This document shows positions 40,473 to 48,841 of a DNA stretch of 64,000 nucleotides, one piece after another. A program made the translations under genes and the position numbers. Where the stretch lies: NCBI GenBank assembly GCA_017551865.1, contig JAFZKB010000030.1:1-64000 (forward strand), written 5' to 3'. A model generated the notes under the pieces. It saw nothing but the letters and a program-made list of their open reading frames with translations, made no database searches and had not been told where the DNA came from. This DNA comes from Clostridiales bacterium (GTDB lineage Bacteria; Bacillota; Clostridia; Saccharofermentanales; Saccharofermentanaceae). Every line of letters begins with the position of its first letter. Position 1 is the first letter of the stretch.

Positions 40473-42275
40473 TTACTTCAGCGTATCGAGATCCGGCATG
40501 TCTATTGTCGTATAGGAAAGCGGCATCTGGTATTCTCTTTCATAGATCTCTTTCCAGATCCGGTAGTTCTCTTTCCGGAGCTGATCGCTCTGCTTCTTAT
40601 AAGGAAGCGACTTATCCGGATAGATGGGCTTGGAAATATGAACGGTATATTCCTGGATCGGGAAGCCGTCTTCGCCGAGGGTCTCCGTATCTCTCATCGT
40701 GATAAAGCAAGGCAGCACCGGAACGCCGCTTTTCGCGGAGAAAATGAACGCGCCGTTTTTTAGCGGCTTCGGTTTTCTGTAGTTCCACCACATGCTCTGC
40801 TCCGGATAGACCAGCACGAAATGTCCGTTCTTCAGGACCGTATTCGTCGCCTCGAAGAACTTCCTCATCGTACGGATATCGGAAGACAGCGGAAGGGTGT
40901 TGCAGTTTCTCATCAAAAAGCCGTAAAAGCCCGGGAAGGACGTATAGTTTCCCTCACGGATCACACGGTAGAAGGTACGCTTCTTCTGTTTCGCCGCTTC
41001 GTACACGAGCTGGATAATGAAGCTGTCGAATGCGTTAAAGTGGTTACAGGTAATGACCGCGCCGGAATCAAGGTTTTGAAAGTTCTCGATCCCCTTCATA
41101 TCCTTAATGATCAGCTGCTTATTCTTGATGAGTTTATCAACGACCTTATGGGCCTGCGCAAAAGCAACCTTCGTCTTGATCTTCTGCGCGAGTGTCTTAT
41201 GAAGATAATCGATATCGTCCGGAAGCAGAGGCTTTGTCGGCGGATCATCCTCGACATCCTCGAAGAATCGTCCGTCACGCTCAAACTCCTCGATCTTTTT
41301 GACGATCTCGACACGATCTTTTGCACGCTTGTCGCGGTTTAAACGCTTGAGATAATTATCCTCACGTTCAGTCTCGCGGATCGCAGTCTTGAGAAGTCGC
41401 TCAGCCGCTTCATTATCTCGGGATCGGGCCTCCTCGGAATACTCGCGAAGACTCGCCTCGATGTCCGGGAAGACCGGTGTTTCTTTTGCATACGAAAGAT
41501 AGATATCCCCACAAAGGCAATCCTTATAGTGCCAGGGCTTACTGAACATCACGTAGTGAAGGATCTTCGCCTCTTCGACCGGATAGTCGGGCTCCTGAAA
41601 AAGCTCGGTATTCCAACGCTGATCAAAAAACTTCACGTGATCTTTCGTGATCAGATTGAGGTAATCTTCATCCTGCGTAACGACAAAGTCATAGGCATGA
41701 AGTTCTTCGAGGAAACGATGAAGGATCTGCCTGCTTCGGAACTCCGCGCAGTTGATCAGAAGGACGCCGGCATTGAAGAAGTTATGGCGGGAAATTCCAA
41801 GACACTGTTCGACATAGTCGCCGTATTCCCTGATCTTCACCATGACCTGTTCGTGACAGGCGCCAAGATAGTAATCCGAGATGTCTTCATCGTAAAGCGC
41901 GCTGATGTCACCCTGCACGATCGTGTCGGCATCGATATAGATGACCTTATCGTGCTCCGGATGCATATCGGAGATCAAAAGGCGGTAATAGGTGGTCTTC
42001 GAGTAATAGTCACGAAGCGGGAACTCATGCTCGATGAGATTCAGGTTCTCGGTGACATCCTCGAAGCATACATCATAAGAGACCGAAAGTCCGATGTTCT
42101 CGAGCCTGTCGATGAACTCATCCTGTTTTTCCGGTGAAATATCCGTGTGGAGAATATAGATCAGGTACGTACAGTCTTCCTTTGCATTCTTCAGAAGAGA
42201 ATACAGCGAAACCATGCAATACTTAAGAAATATCTCGTCACATGAATAAAAAACCGGAATGATCGGCTTAGCCAT
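40473..42275 (-). CDS. Family 8 glycosyltransferase fused to a PlsC-type acyltransferase
   Basis: 600 residues. Residues ~1-260 are a GT8 domain (IPVFYSCDEIFLKYCMVSL, KVIYIDADTIVQGDI with the D-x-D metal site, FNAGVLLINC). A charged helical linker spans ~275-375. Residues ~385-585 are a lysophospholipid acyltransferase domain with H-x4-D at NHFNAFDS and VYPEQSMWWNYRKPKPLKNG. It probably builds an acylated glycolipid or modifies a wall/teichoic polymer at the membrane face. It is the third gene of the acyltransferase-glycosyltransferase operon, overlapping the upstream gene by eight bases. Confidence 0.85.
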   Translation of the reverse strand: MAKPIIPVFYSCDEIFLKYCMVSLYSLLKNAKEDCTYLIYILHTDISPEKQDEFIDRLENIGLSVSYDVCFEDVTENLNLIEHEFPLRDYYSKTTYYRLLISDMHPEHDKVIYIDADTIVQGDISALYDEDISDYYLGACHEQVMVKIREYGDYVEQCLGISRHNFFNAGVLLINCAEFRSRQILHRFLEELHAYDFVVTQDEDYLNLITKDHVKFFDQRWNTELFQEPDYPVEEAKILHYVMFSKPWHYKDCLCGDIYLSYAKETPVFPDIEASLREYSEEARSRDNEAAERLLKTAIRETEREDNYLKRLNRDKRAKDRVEIVKKIEEFERDGRFFEDVEDDPPTKPLLPDDIDYLHKTLAQKIKTKVAFAQAHKVVDKLIKNKQLIIKDMKGIENFQNLDSGAVITCNHFNAFDSFIIQLVYEAAKQKKRTFYRVIREGNYTSFPGFYGFLMRNCNTLPLSSDIRTMRKFFEATNTVLKNGHFVLVYPEQSMWWNYRKPKPLKNGAFIFSAKSGVPVLPCFITMRDTETLGEDGFPIQEYTVHISKPIYPDKSLPYKKQSDQLRKENYRIWKEIYEREYQMPLSYTTIDMPDLDTLK

Positions 42276-43104
42276 TTATAATCCCCTCACAGTCTGAAAG
42301 TATTTTATCATACTCTTCGTATATATCGTCGAACTGGTGGTAACGGAAGGTCTTATGGACCTTTTCGATATGCCACTGCTTAATGTTTTCGGTATGCGGG
42401 TACGGCAGGTAGAACAGCCTTTTGGAAAAATGCCGCACGACGGTGTGCTTATGTAGAAACTTCTGGTCGTTATACCGCTGCGGCAGGACTTTCTTCTTCG
42501 TCGTCGAACGGATCAGTGCGCTCTGGTCGGCAAAGACGAGTTTTTTCTTCTTGATCCATCCCCTCGCCTTCTCAAAAAGACCCGTCTCACGCGCTTTCTT
42601 CATATTGAAAAGAAGAACGCCCGCATTGATGTAATGCGGATGGATCAGATATTTTCCATAGTGATCCGGACATGCCGCATACTCCACTTCCGACACATCC
42701 ATATCGTACAGAAGGTGCACGTCGCGGTTGAACATGATGTCCGCGTCAAGGTAAAGGAGCTTTTCGGGGATCTCCGGCACCATATCCGCAAAGAGACGGA
42801 TCAGGGTATATGGCGAGCAGTACGCCGTCTCGTTCGGACAGCCGGAGAAATGCTCCATATAAAGATCACTGACATCGATCACAGTCATTTCATTTTCGTC
42901 GTTATATCGCCGGATCGTCTCACGGAAGATCTGCTCCTGCGACTTCTTAAGCGGAATATAGCTGTCCTTAATGGACGTCAGATCCATCGTAAAGAGGAAG
43001 AAATGATAAGGTTCTCGGGAATCAGAGCGCATCATCATGGAGAGCGCACAGGTGAGCATCCCGTCAAAGACACCGGCATTTCCGCAGAAAAGAACGTTAA
43101 CCAT
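42268..43104 (-). CDS. Family 8 glycosyltransferase
   Basis: 278 residues. GT8 features are NVLFCGNAGVFDGMLTCALSM, the D-x-D in EKLLYLDADIMFNRDV, and YINAGVLLFNMKK. It transfers a sugar from a UDP-sugar to an envelope acceptor. It overlaps both neighbours by eight bases, a tight translational coupling with the PlsC protein upstream and the GT8-PlsC fusion downstream. The second half (FRYHQFDDIYEEYDKIL) is normal for the family. Confidence 0.85.
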   Translation of the reverse strand: MVNVLFCGNAGVFDGMLTCALSMMMRSDSREPYHFFLFTMDLTSIKDSYIPLKKSQEQIFRETIRRYNDENEMTVIDVSDLYMEHFSGCPNETAYCSPYTLIRLFADMVPEIPEKLLYLDADIMFNRDVHLLYDMDVSEVEYAACPDHYGKYLIHPHYINAGVLLFNMKKARETGLFEKARGWIKKKKLVFADQSALIRSTTKKKVLPQRYNDQKFLHKHTVVRHFSKRLFYLPYPHTENIKQWHIEKVHKTFRYHQFDDIYEEYDKILSDCEGIING

Positions 43105-43885
43105 GGGCCGCCTCTTTTCTCATATATCTGATCACTTCAACGTCAGAGTTTCGGGAAAGCTCGACCATGCGGTCATGGACCTGATCGCGAAGGCTCTTCA
43201 TCTTTTCATGAAGATCGCGTGCTTCTTCAGAGGGGAAGTATGGCCCGTCGATGTAAGTGATCATCTTCGGTCTTTTTCTGATCTTCCTCTTGTGGTAGGT
43301 ATTTACAAAGCAGAACGACGGTACGCCGATCTCCACGGGATAGCGGAAGGAGGTATCCGGGAACGGGCGGATCTTCGTGTAATACGGCCAGATATGGGCC
43401 TCCGGATAGATCACGACCGGATGTCCTTCTAAAATCCGGTTTTTGATCGCTGCAAGGAAATTTTTATATGCACTCATCCCGTCAGGAAGCGGAAGACCGC
43501 CGAGAGAAGGCGTCCACTTGCCAAGCACGGGGACATTCAGGTTATTCGGATGCACGATGATATATGTACTTGTCGGCCACGGAAGGCGTGTCTGAAGCGT
43601 CGCATCGCCAAAGGGCTGCGTATGATTCCCATAGAGGAAATACCCTTTCTTCTTATACTGCTTCAGTTTCTCCCTGCCTATGATCTTCTGTCCGAAGATC
43701 ACGCGGCCGTAAAAGACCACGATCGGATACATGACGATACGATAGAGAACAAAACGGGAAAGGCGCTTGGAGAACGATCTTCTTTCATAATCGTAAGAGC
43801 CGTCGATCTTAGGCGGTGTCGTCTCGAAGGTCGAAAACTCGTCGTTGAGTTCGTCTTGATAGTAAATGACTGTCCTCTTATCCAT
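43097..43885 (-). CDS. 1-acyl-sn-glycerol-3-phosphate acyltransferase-like (PlsC family)
   Basis: About 262 residues from the ATG at 43885. The acceptor motif is FLYGNHTQPFGDATLQ, where five residues stand between His and Asp rather than the usual four. Others are the NVPVLGKWTPSLGGLPLP region and VVIYPEAHIWPYYTKIRPFP (PEG-like motif). An amphipathic N-terminal helix follows FVLYRIVMYPIVVFYGRV. It probably esterifies a lipid precursor that the adjacent GT8 enzymes glycosylate. No other lipid gene is adjacent. Confidence 0.85.
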   Translation of the reverse strand: MDKRTVIYYQDELNDEFSTFETTPPKIDGSYDYERRSFSKRLSRFVLYRIVMYPIVVFYGRVIFGQKIIGREKLKQYKKKGYFLYGNHTQPFGDATLQTRLPWPTSTYIIVHPNNLNVPVLGKWTPSLGGLPLPDGMSAYKNFLAAIKNRILEGHPVVIYPEAHIWPYYTKIRPFPDTSFRYPVEIGVPSFCFVNTYHKRKIRKRPKMITYIDGPYFPSEEARDLHEKMKSLRDQVHDRMVELSRNSDVEVIRYMRKEAAHG

Positions 43886-44027
43886 TACTGGCCTGCTGTT
43901 CCTTTCCAAATCAGGACAGCGCAAAAGAAGCACAACTACACCCCTTTGTGCACATCCCCAACGAAGATTATACCCATCTGGTCAAAGACGTGTCAATTTC
44001 ATACGTTACATTTTTCCCTGCAATAAT

Positions 44028-44065
44028 GAGGTCGTCTCATTGTGGGCTCACAATGAGACGACCTC
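44028..44065 (+). terminator. Perfect 17 bp hairpin with plus-strand T-run
   Basis: GAGGTCGTCTCATTGTG pairs perfectly with CACAATGAGACGACCTC around GGCT. The plus strand then reads TTGTTTTT. The minus strand, which carries both neighbours, has only ATTATTG after it, so it fits poorly as a terminator of the Fn3 gene ending at 44109. No plus-strand gene precedes it directly. Confidence 0.6.
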
Positions 44066-44108
44066 TTGTTTTTATAAGGTTTAACTTCGCTGATCTAACG
44101 AACTTTAT

Positions 44109-46125
44109 TTATTTGGCTTTACTGTAGACATACTTAGCTGTACCGCCAACTACCATGGTACTTCCATTCTTGTGATACGGGTATACCCAGTAGAAGGTCC
44201 AGTCAGTCTTGGAAGCTTTCGTATCTGCAAAAGATGTTCCCGATGTCATACCGATATATCCATAAGATCCACCCGGACGGATGCCATAGATGAGATATCC
44301 ATCTGCGCCTTCAGAGGCTGTCCATGTCAGCGTAACTTTTCCGGTAGTACCATTTGCCTTAAGATTGGTAACCGCCTTGGTCACACCTTTGGCATAGACG
44401 TACTTCGCCGGAGCCGGGCTTACGATCATTTTCCCAGATGTATCCTTAATGTAAGCGAATACCCAATAGTAGTTATAATCGGTATCGAGTGCTTTAGAGT
44501 CAGTAAAAGCCGTACCCTGCGTGGTCATACCCACATAAGCATATTTCTTGTTTTTCTGACCATAGACCAGATAACCTTCCGCACCAGGAACTGCATTCCA
44601 CGTCAAAGTTACCTTCTTCTTTCCGGCAGATGCCGCCTTCAGTCCGGTAACCGCTGCAGGCTTTGTCAAGAACAAGTAGGAAGAATAGTACGCCTTGGTG
44701 TTTTTATCCTGCATCTCGCTGTACATCGAGGAAGTGATCTTGAGTTCTTTCTTTCCGGAAATGCAGCTCTGTTCTGTCAGGCTGAAAGAATAGATTCCGG
44801 CACTCGCGATCAGCTTAAAGTCAGCTTTTCCGTCATTATTGATATCGAAATCAGTTGTGCTTGAACCTACCACTTTGATCACATTGTTATCATAAAACGA
44901 CATGAATGTAGCGTTAAAAGCAATCTTCTCTTTTTCAGAAGCTGAATTATAGAAGTAGTTGAAAGAATCATTTTCTGTAAGATCGATCACGAGCGGACCC
45001 AGATCCTCAACTTCTTTTTTACCTGCAACCGTAAAAGTAACATCGATCGTAGGCATACCGATTTCATAACGATGAACGTACTTAGGCGCACTTACGTTCA
45101 GCGTTACTTTGTCTGTGGTAATATAATCTACGCCACCGGATGTGACTTCGAAAGGAATCTTGAGCGTATACGTCTCACCGGGTCTAAACTTTCCATCTTT
45201 GAAATTTCCTTCCCATGTCGGCGTTGAAAGCTTAAGATACTTCGTCGTAGTCGTAATGCCCGTTTTCTGCGGGGCCTCTCCTGCTACAGGTGTCTTGATG
45301 CCTGAGATCGAGGCAGATGCAACTTTGGTCAAAAACGGCAAATAGTGCACTTTTACTGTAATGAAGTGATTATATGAACGAATAACTTCAATACTCTCTG
45401 TTTCCGCACCAACATCATAGATTTCTACATCTTGATCAAAGTAACCTTGGTACTCCGCACCCTCTACCTGGAACTCTAAAGTATATTTCACTCCGGAAAG
45501 GAATGTATCCGTGTACTTCATGACGGAAGACGGACTTGCCGTCGGATACCATTTCATATTATCCACAACTTCAAACAATTTAGGCTCATTAGTAGTGAAA
45601 GTAAGATCCGGTTTTTCTCCTACATAAAGATTATCAAGGCCTACCATTTCCAGGCAATTAACAGTAAGCTTGGGCATAACTTTGAGATCAAAGGACATAT
45701 ACCAGCCGTGATTTGTATTATAGATCTTCTTATTGATCACCGTGGCGCCCCAAGCCGAAGGAACATTAACATCAACGTCATTACCAGGAACATAATGGTA
45801 ACGAATATTGTTCTCATAATAATCTCTAAAATCCAAGACTATATGGAGATAATAGTTTTCTCCGGCAACAAACTGATGATATTCAGAAAGTAAATATGTG
45901 GAGTATCCTCCACCCGCACTATACCAGGCGGCAGATTCTATCTTGACAGCCTTTGCCGTCGACGGACCAAGTGCAAGATTATCTGTAGATGGACACTCAC
46001 CGACTTCCGGTCTATCAATCGAATTTATGTACACTTCTGTGACTTCGGTGGCCGCAAACACCGTCATCGGGAACAGAAATGACAAACGCAACGATGAGTG
46101 CAACACACAATAATTTTTTTCTCAT
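44109..46125 (-). CDS. Secreted protein with C-terminal Fn3-like tandem, signal peptide frameshifted
   Basis: About 670 residues. AAGGAGG at 46130-46136 precedes ATG 46125, which opens MRKKLLCVALIVAFVIS, a good signal peptide. The rest of the gene is in another frame, whose upstream end reads FLFPMTVFAA and TEVTEVYINS, the natural end of the signal peptide with an A-x-A cleavage site. One extra base near 46075 explains it. As read, only a TTG at 46106 without ribosome binding site starts the long frame. Residues ~480-665 are two Fn3-like domains closely matching those of the LRR protein (VTLTWNAVPGAEGYLVYGQK, YAYVGMTTQGTAFTD). The middle part is beta-rich and unrecognised. Confidence 0.7.
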
Positions 46126-46164
46126 AACAACCTCCTTGTCAAACCCATTTATAAAAACAGAGAT

Positions 46165-46193
46165 ATTTTACTATTAGACAAGGATTCTGTCAA
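46165..46193 (-). promoter_or_regulatory. Promoter TTGACA-17-TAAAAT
   Basis: Consensus -35 TTGACA (46188-46193) and -10 TAAAAT (46165-46170) with a 17 bp spacer, about 40 bases before the ATG at 46125. It supports the ATG as the original start of the secreted Fn3 protein. Confidence 0.7.
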
Positions 46194-46208
46194 AAATTCC
46201 TAAACAAA

Positions 46209-46230
46209 GGCACCCCGTTGCCGGGGCGCC
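46209..46230 (-). terminator. Terminator of the zinc-ribbon-repeat gene
   Basis: Minus strand GGCGCCCCG / CGGGGTGCC (one G-U) around GCAA, then TTTGTTT. It follows the gene ending at 46287 by ~57 bases. Confidence 0.7.
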
Positions 46231-46286
46231 CCTTACTATTTTCATTCAACGTCGATCGTTTTTACACAAAGGTCAGTTTGAATTCT

Positions 46287-46715
46287 TTAGTAGTTCTTCC
46301 TATATCCGCAACGCGAGCACTCACTTATCTTCTGTCCGTTAACAGTCCTGGTAACGAAATTGTGGCCAAGTTTCGGGATCTTCCTGTTGCATGAATATCC
46401 GCATTCAGTGCATTTGCAGGATTCGAGTCCGTCTTGCGTACAGGTCGGACTGGTAATGACTTTTTCTCTCTTTAGACTGTGGCCGGTTGCCGGGTAGATC
46501 TTGCGATACTGAGTTCCGCATTTTTTACACCTGAACTCCCCCCAGCCTGCTTTTGTGCAAGTCGGAGCCACATATCTCAGGGGCATGCCTACCGGCTCAT
46601 GATCGCAGGCTGCCTCCGTTTTTCTGGTTGCGACCACAGCAGTCCCCAAAAGGGTCGCAAAAAGAATCACGATAGCGGCGATGGTTCTAAAACATTTGCT
46701 TTTAAAAAATCTCAT
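46287..46715 (-). CDS. Secreted zinc-ribbon-repeat protein
   Basis: 142 residues with a signal peptide (TIAAIVILFATLLGTAVVA) and three repeats of the form T-C-T-x-x-G-x5-C-x-x-C-G-x8-P-A-x-G-H: PTCTKAGWGEFRCKKCG, PTCTQDGLESCKCTECG and KISECSRCG. This repeat occurs in surface proteins of Firmicutes, usually as part of larger proteins. Here it makes up the whole mature protein. It may bind zinc. AAGGAG precedes the ATG, which also overlaps the stop of a possible 41-codon frame. Confidence 0.8.
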   Translation of the reverse strand: MRFFKSKCFRTIAAIVILFATLLGTAVVATRKTEAACDHEPVGMPLRYVAPTCTKAGWGEFRCKKCGTQYRKIYPATGHSLKREKVITSPTCTQDGLESCKCTECGYSCNRKIPKLGHNFVTRTVNGQKISECSRCGYRKNY

Positions 46716-46837
46716 TTTTCATTTCTCCTTGTTTGATTTTTGACACACTTTTCATGATTTCGTTTCACAGCCGGTTCATGGATTCTTGCCTTCGAAATTC
46801 CGAACAAGCTGTTCTTTCGTTTTATCCATCGTTTCAA
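46712..46837 (-). CDS. Possible 41-residue basic peptide coupled to the zinc-ribbon gene
   Basis: AAAGGAGG at 46843-46850 stands five bases before a TTG that opens 41 codons (MKRWIKRKNSLFGISKAR and a Lys/Arg/Asn-rich end). The stop overlaps the ATG of the secreted zinc-ribbon protein as ATGA. The ideal ribosome binding site and coupling argue for translation. The composition is very basic and no homologue is recognised. It overlaps the first codons of the plus-strand gene at 46733, whose start is itself uncertain. Confidence 0.25.
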   Translation of the reverse strand: MKRWIKRKNSLFGISKARIHEPAVKRNHEKCVKNQTRRNEK

Positions 46838-47983
46838 AAATACCTCCTTTCCTCCGTATTCCGCTATCTTCTATTACTTCATACCTTCTTGAGATCACCA
46901 AAAGGACAGCAAAAAACACGCCTTCCGGTACTTTTTCAGACGAAGAAAACGTATGCTGACTTACTTATTGATGATCAGTGGATTTATGATATGTTCTGTG
47001 ACACTCATTCAGATGATGATATTATTATACATAGAACGGATTTGGGATTTCAATGTATATTTGATCGGGAGAAGGTTTTTCTTATGGAGTACGTATTTCA
47101 TTCTGCGACAGATTATAAGAGCGTTATAAGTAAATACGGACATGGTATTTCGGAGATAATAAGTATCCGCATCGGTTCGGATGCAAGAATCTATATCCTT
47201 CTCGAGCATTCTCATAATGATGAGAAAAACACGAACTTATATACTGCGATCGTAATGGATGTCGATTGGGATACGGGCGTCATCACTTCTGACCGATGCT
47301 GTGAGCTCGGAGAATTAATCTCCAACTTCTACAAACTGCAAAACTGCGGAGATCAGCTTCTTATTGTCGGCACACGATGCACTTATCGAGGCGAAAACAC
47401 GACCAAGAATGCGATGTTTTTCGACATGAATGGTCATCTCACGCATGCATTCTGCATGGGGGACGGGATCTCACGCGTCGTGGCAAGGAAAGACCATACG
47501 ATTCTGGCGAGTTATTTTGACGAAGGCATATTCGGCAACCTCGGATGGGATGATCCGATCGGCTCTCCCGGAGTGATCATCTGGAGCGATCAGGGGCAGA
47601 AGATATGGGAGTCCGACCGCGATATCATTGACTGTTACGCGGCAAACGTCGATGACGATGGAAATGCATGGTATTACTACTATGATGAATTCCTTCTCGT
47701 GAAAAATGTCTCCGGGGTCGAGACCGAGTACGATCCAGGGATCGAAGGGGCACATTTCTTTTTGTTCACCGAAGATGGTCATGTCATCATGAATGGCGGA
47801 TATGATGCCGGTTCCTTCCTTTATGTTCTGACGCTTGAGCCTTCTCCTTCGAAGGAAGAATTGAAACTTTATTGCGGCGAAGAAAAACCCATTTTTACTT
47901 CCATGACTTCTTATGCCTCATATGGACTTTTCTTCGATAACAAAAACAGGATGTTCCTTACGCGGTTTACCCGCATGTCATAA
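46733..47983 (+). CDS. Hypothetical protein, propeller-like
   Basis: Up to 416 residues; unknown function. The region from ~residue 118 on is rich in beta strands with repeated DxxGxx turns (FFDMNGHLTHAFCMGDG, SYFDEGIFGNLGWDDPIGSPG, ANVDDDGNAWYYYYDEF, LFTEDGHVIMNGGYDAG), compatible with a beta-propeller. No signal peptide. The first ~110 residues are less protein-like. A start at ATG 47084, which has AGAAGG eight bases upstream, is an alternative and would give 300 residues. No ribosome binding site supports the start at 46733. Confidence 0.6.
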   Translation: MIFDTLFMISFHSRFMDSCLRNSEQAVLSFYPSFQKYLLSSVFRYLLLLHTFLRSPKGQQKTRLPVLFQTKKTYADLLIDDQWIYDMFCDTHSDDDIIIHRTDLGFQCIFDREKVFLMEYVFHSATDYKSVISKYGHGISEIISIRIGSDARIYILLEHSHNDEKNTNLYTAIVMDVDWDTGVITSDRCCELGELISNFYKLQNCGDQLLIVGTRCTYRGENTTKNAMFFDMNGHLTHAFCMGDGISRVVARKDHTILASYFDEGIFGNLGWDDPIGSPGVIIWSDQGQKIWESDRDIIDCYAANVDDDGNAWYYYYDEFLLVKNVSGVETEYDPGIEGAHFFLFTEDGHVIMNGGYDAGSFLYVLTLEPSPSKEELKLYCGEEKPIFTSMTSYASYGLFFDNKNRMFLTRFTRMS

Positions 47984-48019
47984 GGAAACATCCTGCCGTT
48001 TTTATAGAATCACTCGCGC

Positions 48020-48619
48020 TTATCTGTCTTCCGCGATCCTTTCGATGACTTTACCATAGTCGCCCTGGAACTGGAAGATATTCATCCCTGCCGCTTTTGC
48101 GCCGTTGACATTCTCCTTACGGTCATCAACGAACAGGCACTCTTCTGCGGAGAGGCCGTACTTATTTAAGAAGGCCTCATAGATCTCAACGTCCGGCTTA
48201 AGCATCAGATAGTCGGAAGAAACAAATACGCCGTTAAAGAAATCCAAAGGCAGAAACTTCGGAAAATACTCGTAAAACAGGTCGCTTGCGTTACTAAGCA
48301 CATAGATCCCGAGACCCATCTCTTTTACTTTTTTACAGAACTCTCCGGCGCCGGGAAGCGGGTCCATGCAGATGTCCCAGTGATCGCAGCAGTTCTTTAG
48401 CGCTTCATGGTATTCTTCCGGAACTCGATCCTTTACAAGATCGAACCGGTCTTTATCCAATATGTCTCCGCGGTCGCCCAACGCCCACTCCGGGCCGTCG
48501 AACAGTTCTTTTCGTATAGAATCCTTCTCTTCTTCTGAAGAACAAAACGTATCTAAAACAAATTCCGGATTAAAATCCAGAAGGACATTTCCCATATCGA
48601 GGACTACATTTCTGATCAT
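48020..48619 (-). CDS. HAD-superfamily hydrolase (subfamily IA)
   Basis: 199 residues. Motif I is VVLDMGNVLLDFNPE (D-M-G-N-V, the common YihX-like variant lacking the second acid), motif II IYVLSNASDLFYEYF, and motifs III-IV LMLKPDVEIYEAFLNKYGL and CLFVDDRKENVNGAKAAGM. Such proteins are sugar-phosphate or pyridoxal-phosphate-type phosphatases. Cytoplasmic. Extended -10-like TGCTATAAA lies upstream near 48671. Confidence 0.85.
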   Translation of the reverse strand: MIRNVVLDMGNVLLDFNPEFVLDTFCSSEEEKDSIRKELFDGPEWALGDRGDILDKDRFDLVKDRVPEEYHEALKNCCDHWDICMDPLPGAGEFCKKVKEMGLGIYVLSNASDLFYEYFPKFLPLDFFNGVFVSSDYLMLKPDVEIYEAFLNKYGLSAEECLFVDDRKENVNGAKAAGMNIFQFQGDYGKVIERIAEDR

Positions 48620-48739
48620 ATAATGTACCTTTCTTCTGTCTTTTTCGTCATTTTAGGTCCTATCCCATTTTATAGCAAAGAATCGAATATAACCAACAGT
48701 TTTTCATCCCGCGATATGGGCCTGGACACCTTTCTCGCC

Positions 48740-48767
48740 TTGAAGTCTTATATTATTTTGATATACT
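48740..48767 (+). promoter_or_regulatory. Promoter TTGAAG-16-TATACT
   Basis: -35 TTGAAG (48740-48745) and -10 TATACT (48762-48767), 75 bases before the ATG of the cyclic-nucleotide-binding protein. Confidence 0.55.
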
Positions 48768-48841
48768 GATCTTAATTGGAACAGGCAGACTGACCTGCAC
48801 TTGTTTTTTTCATCGTGGGGATATCAGTAAGGAGACGTAGT

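Noticed and set aside
41529-42137. Plus-strand frame opposite the GT8-PlsC fusion
   Set aside because: Antisense shadow of a gene with DxD and HxxxxD motifs, without own start signals.
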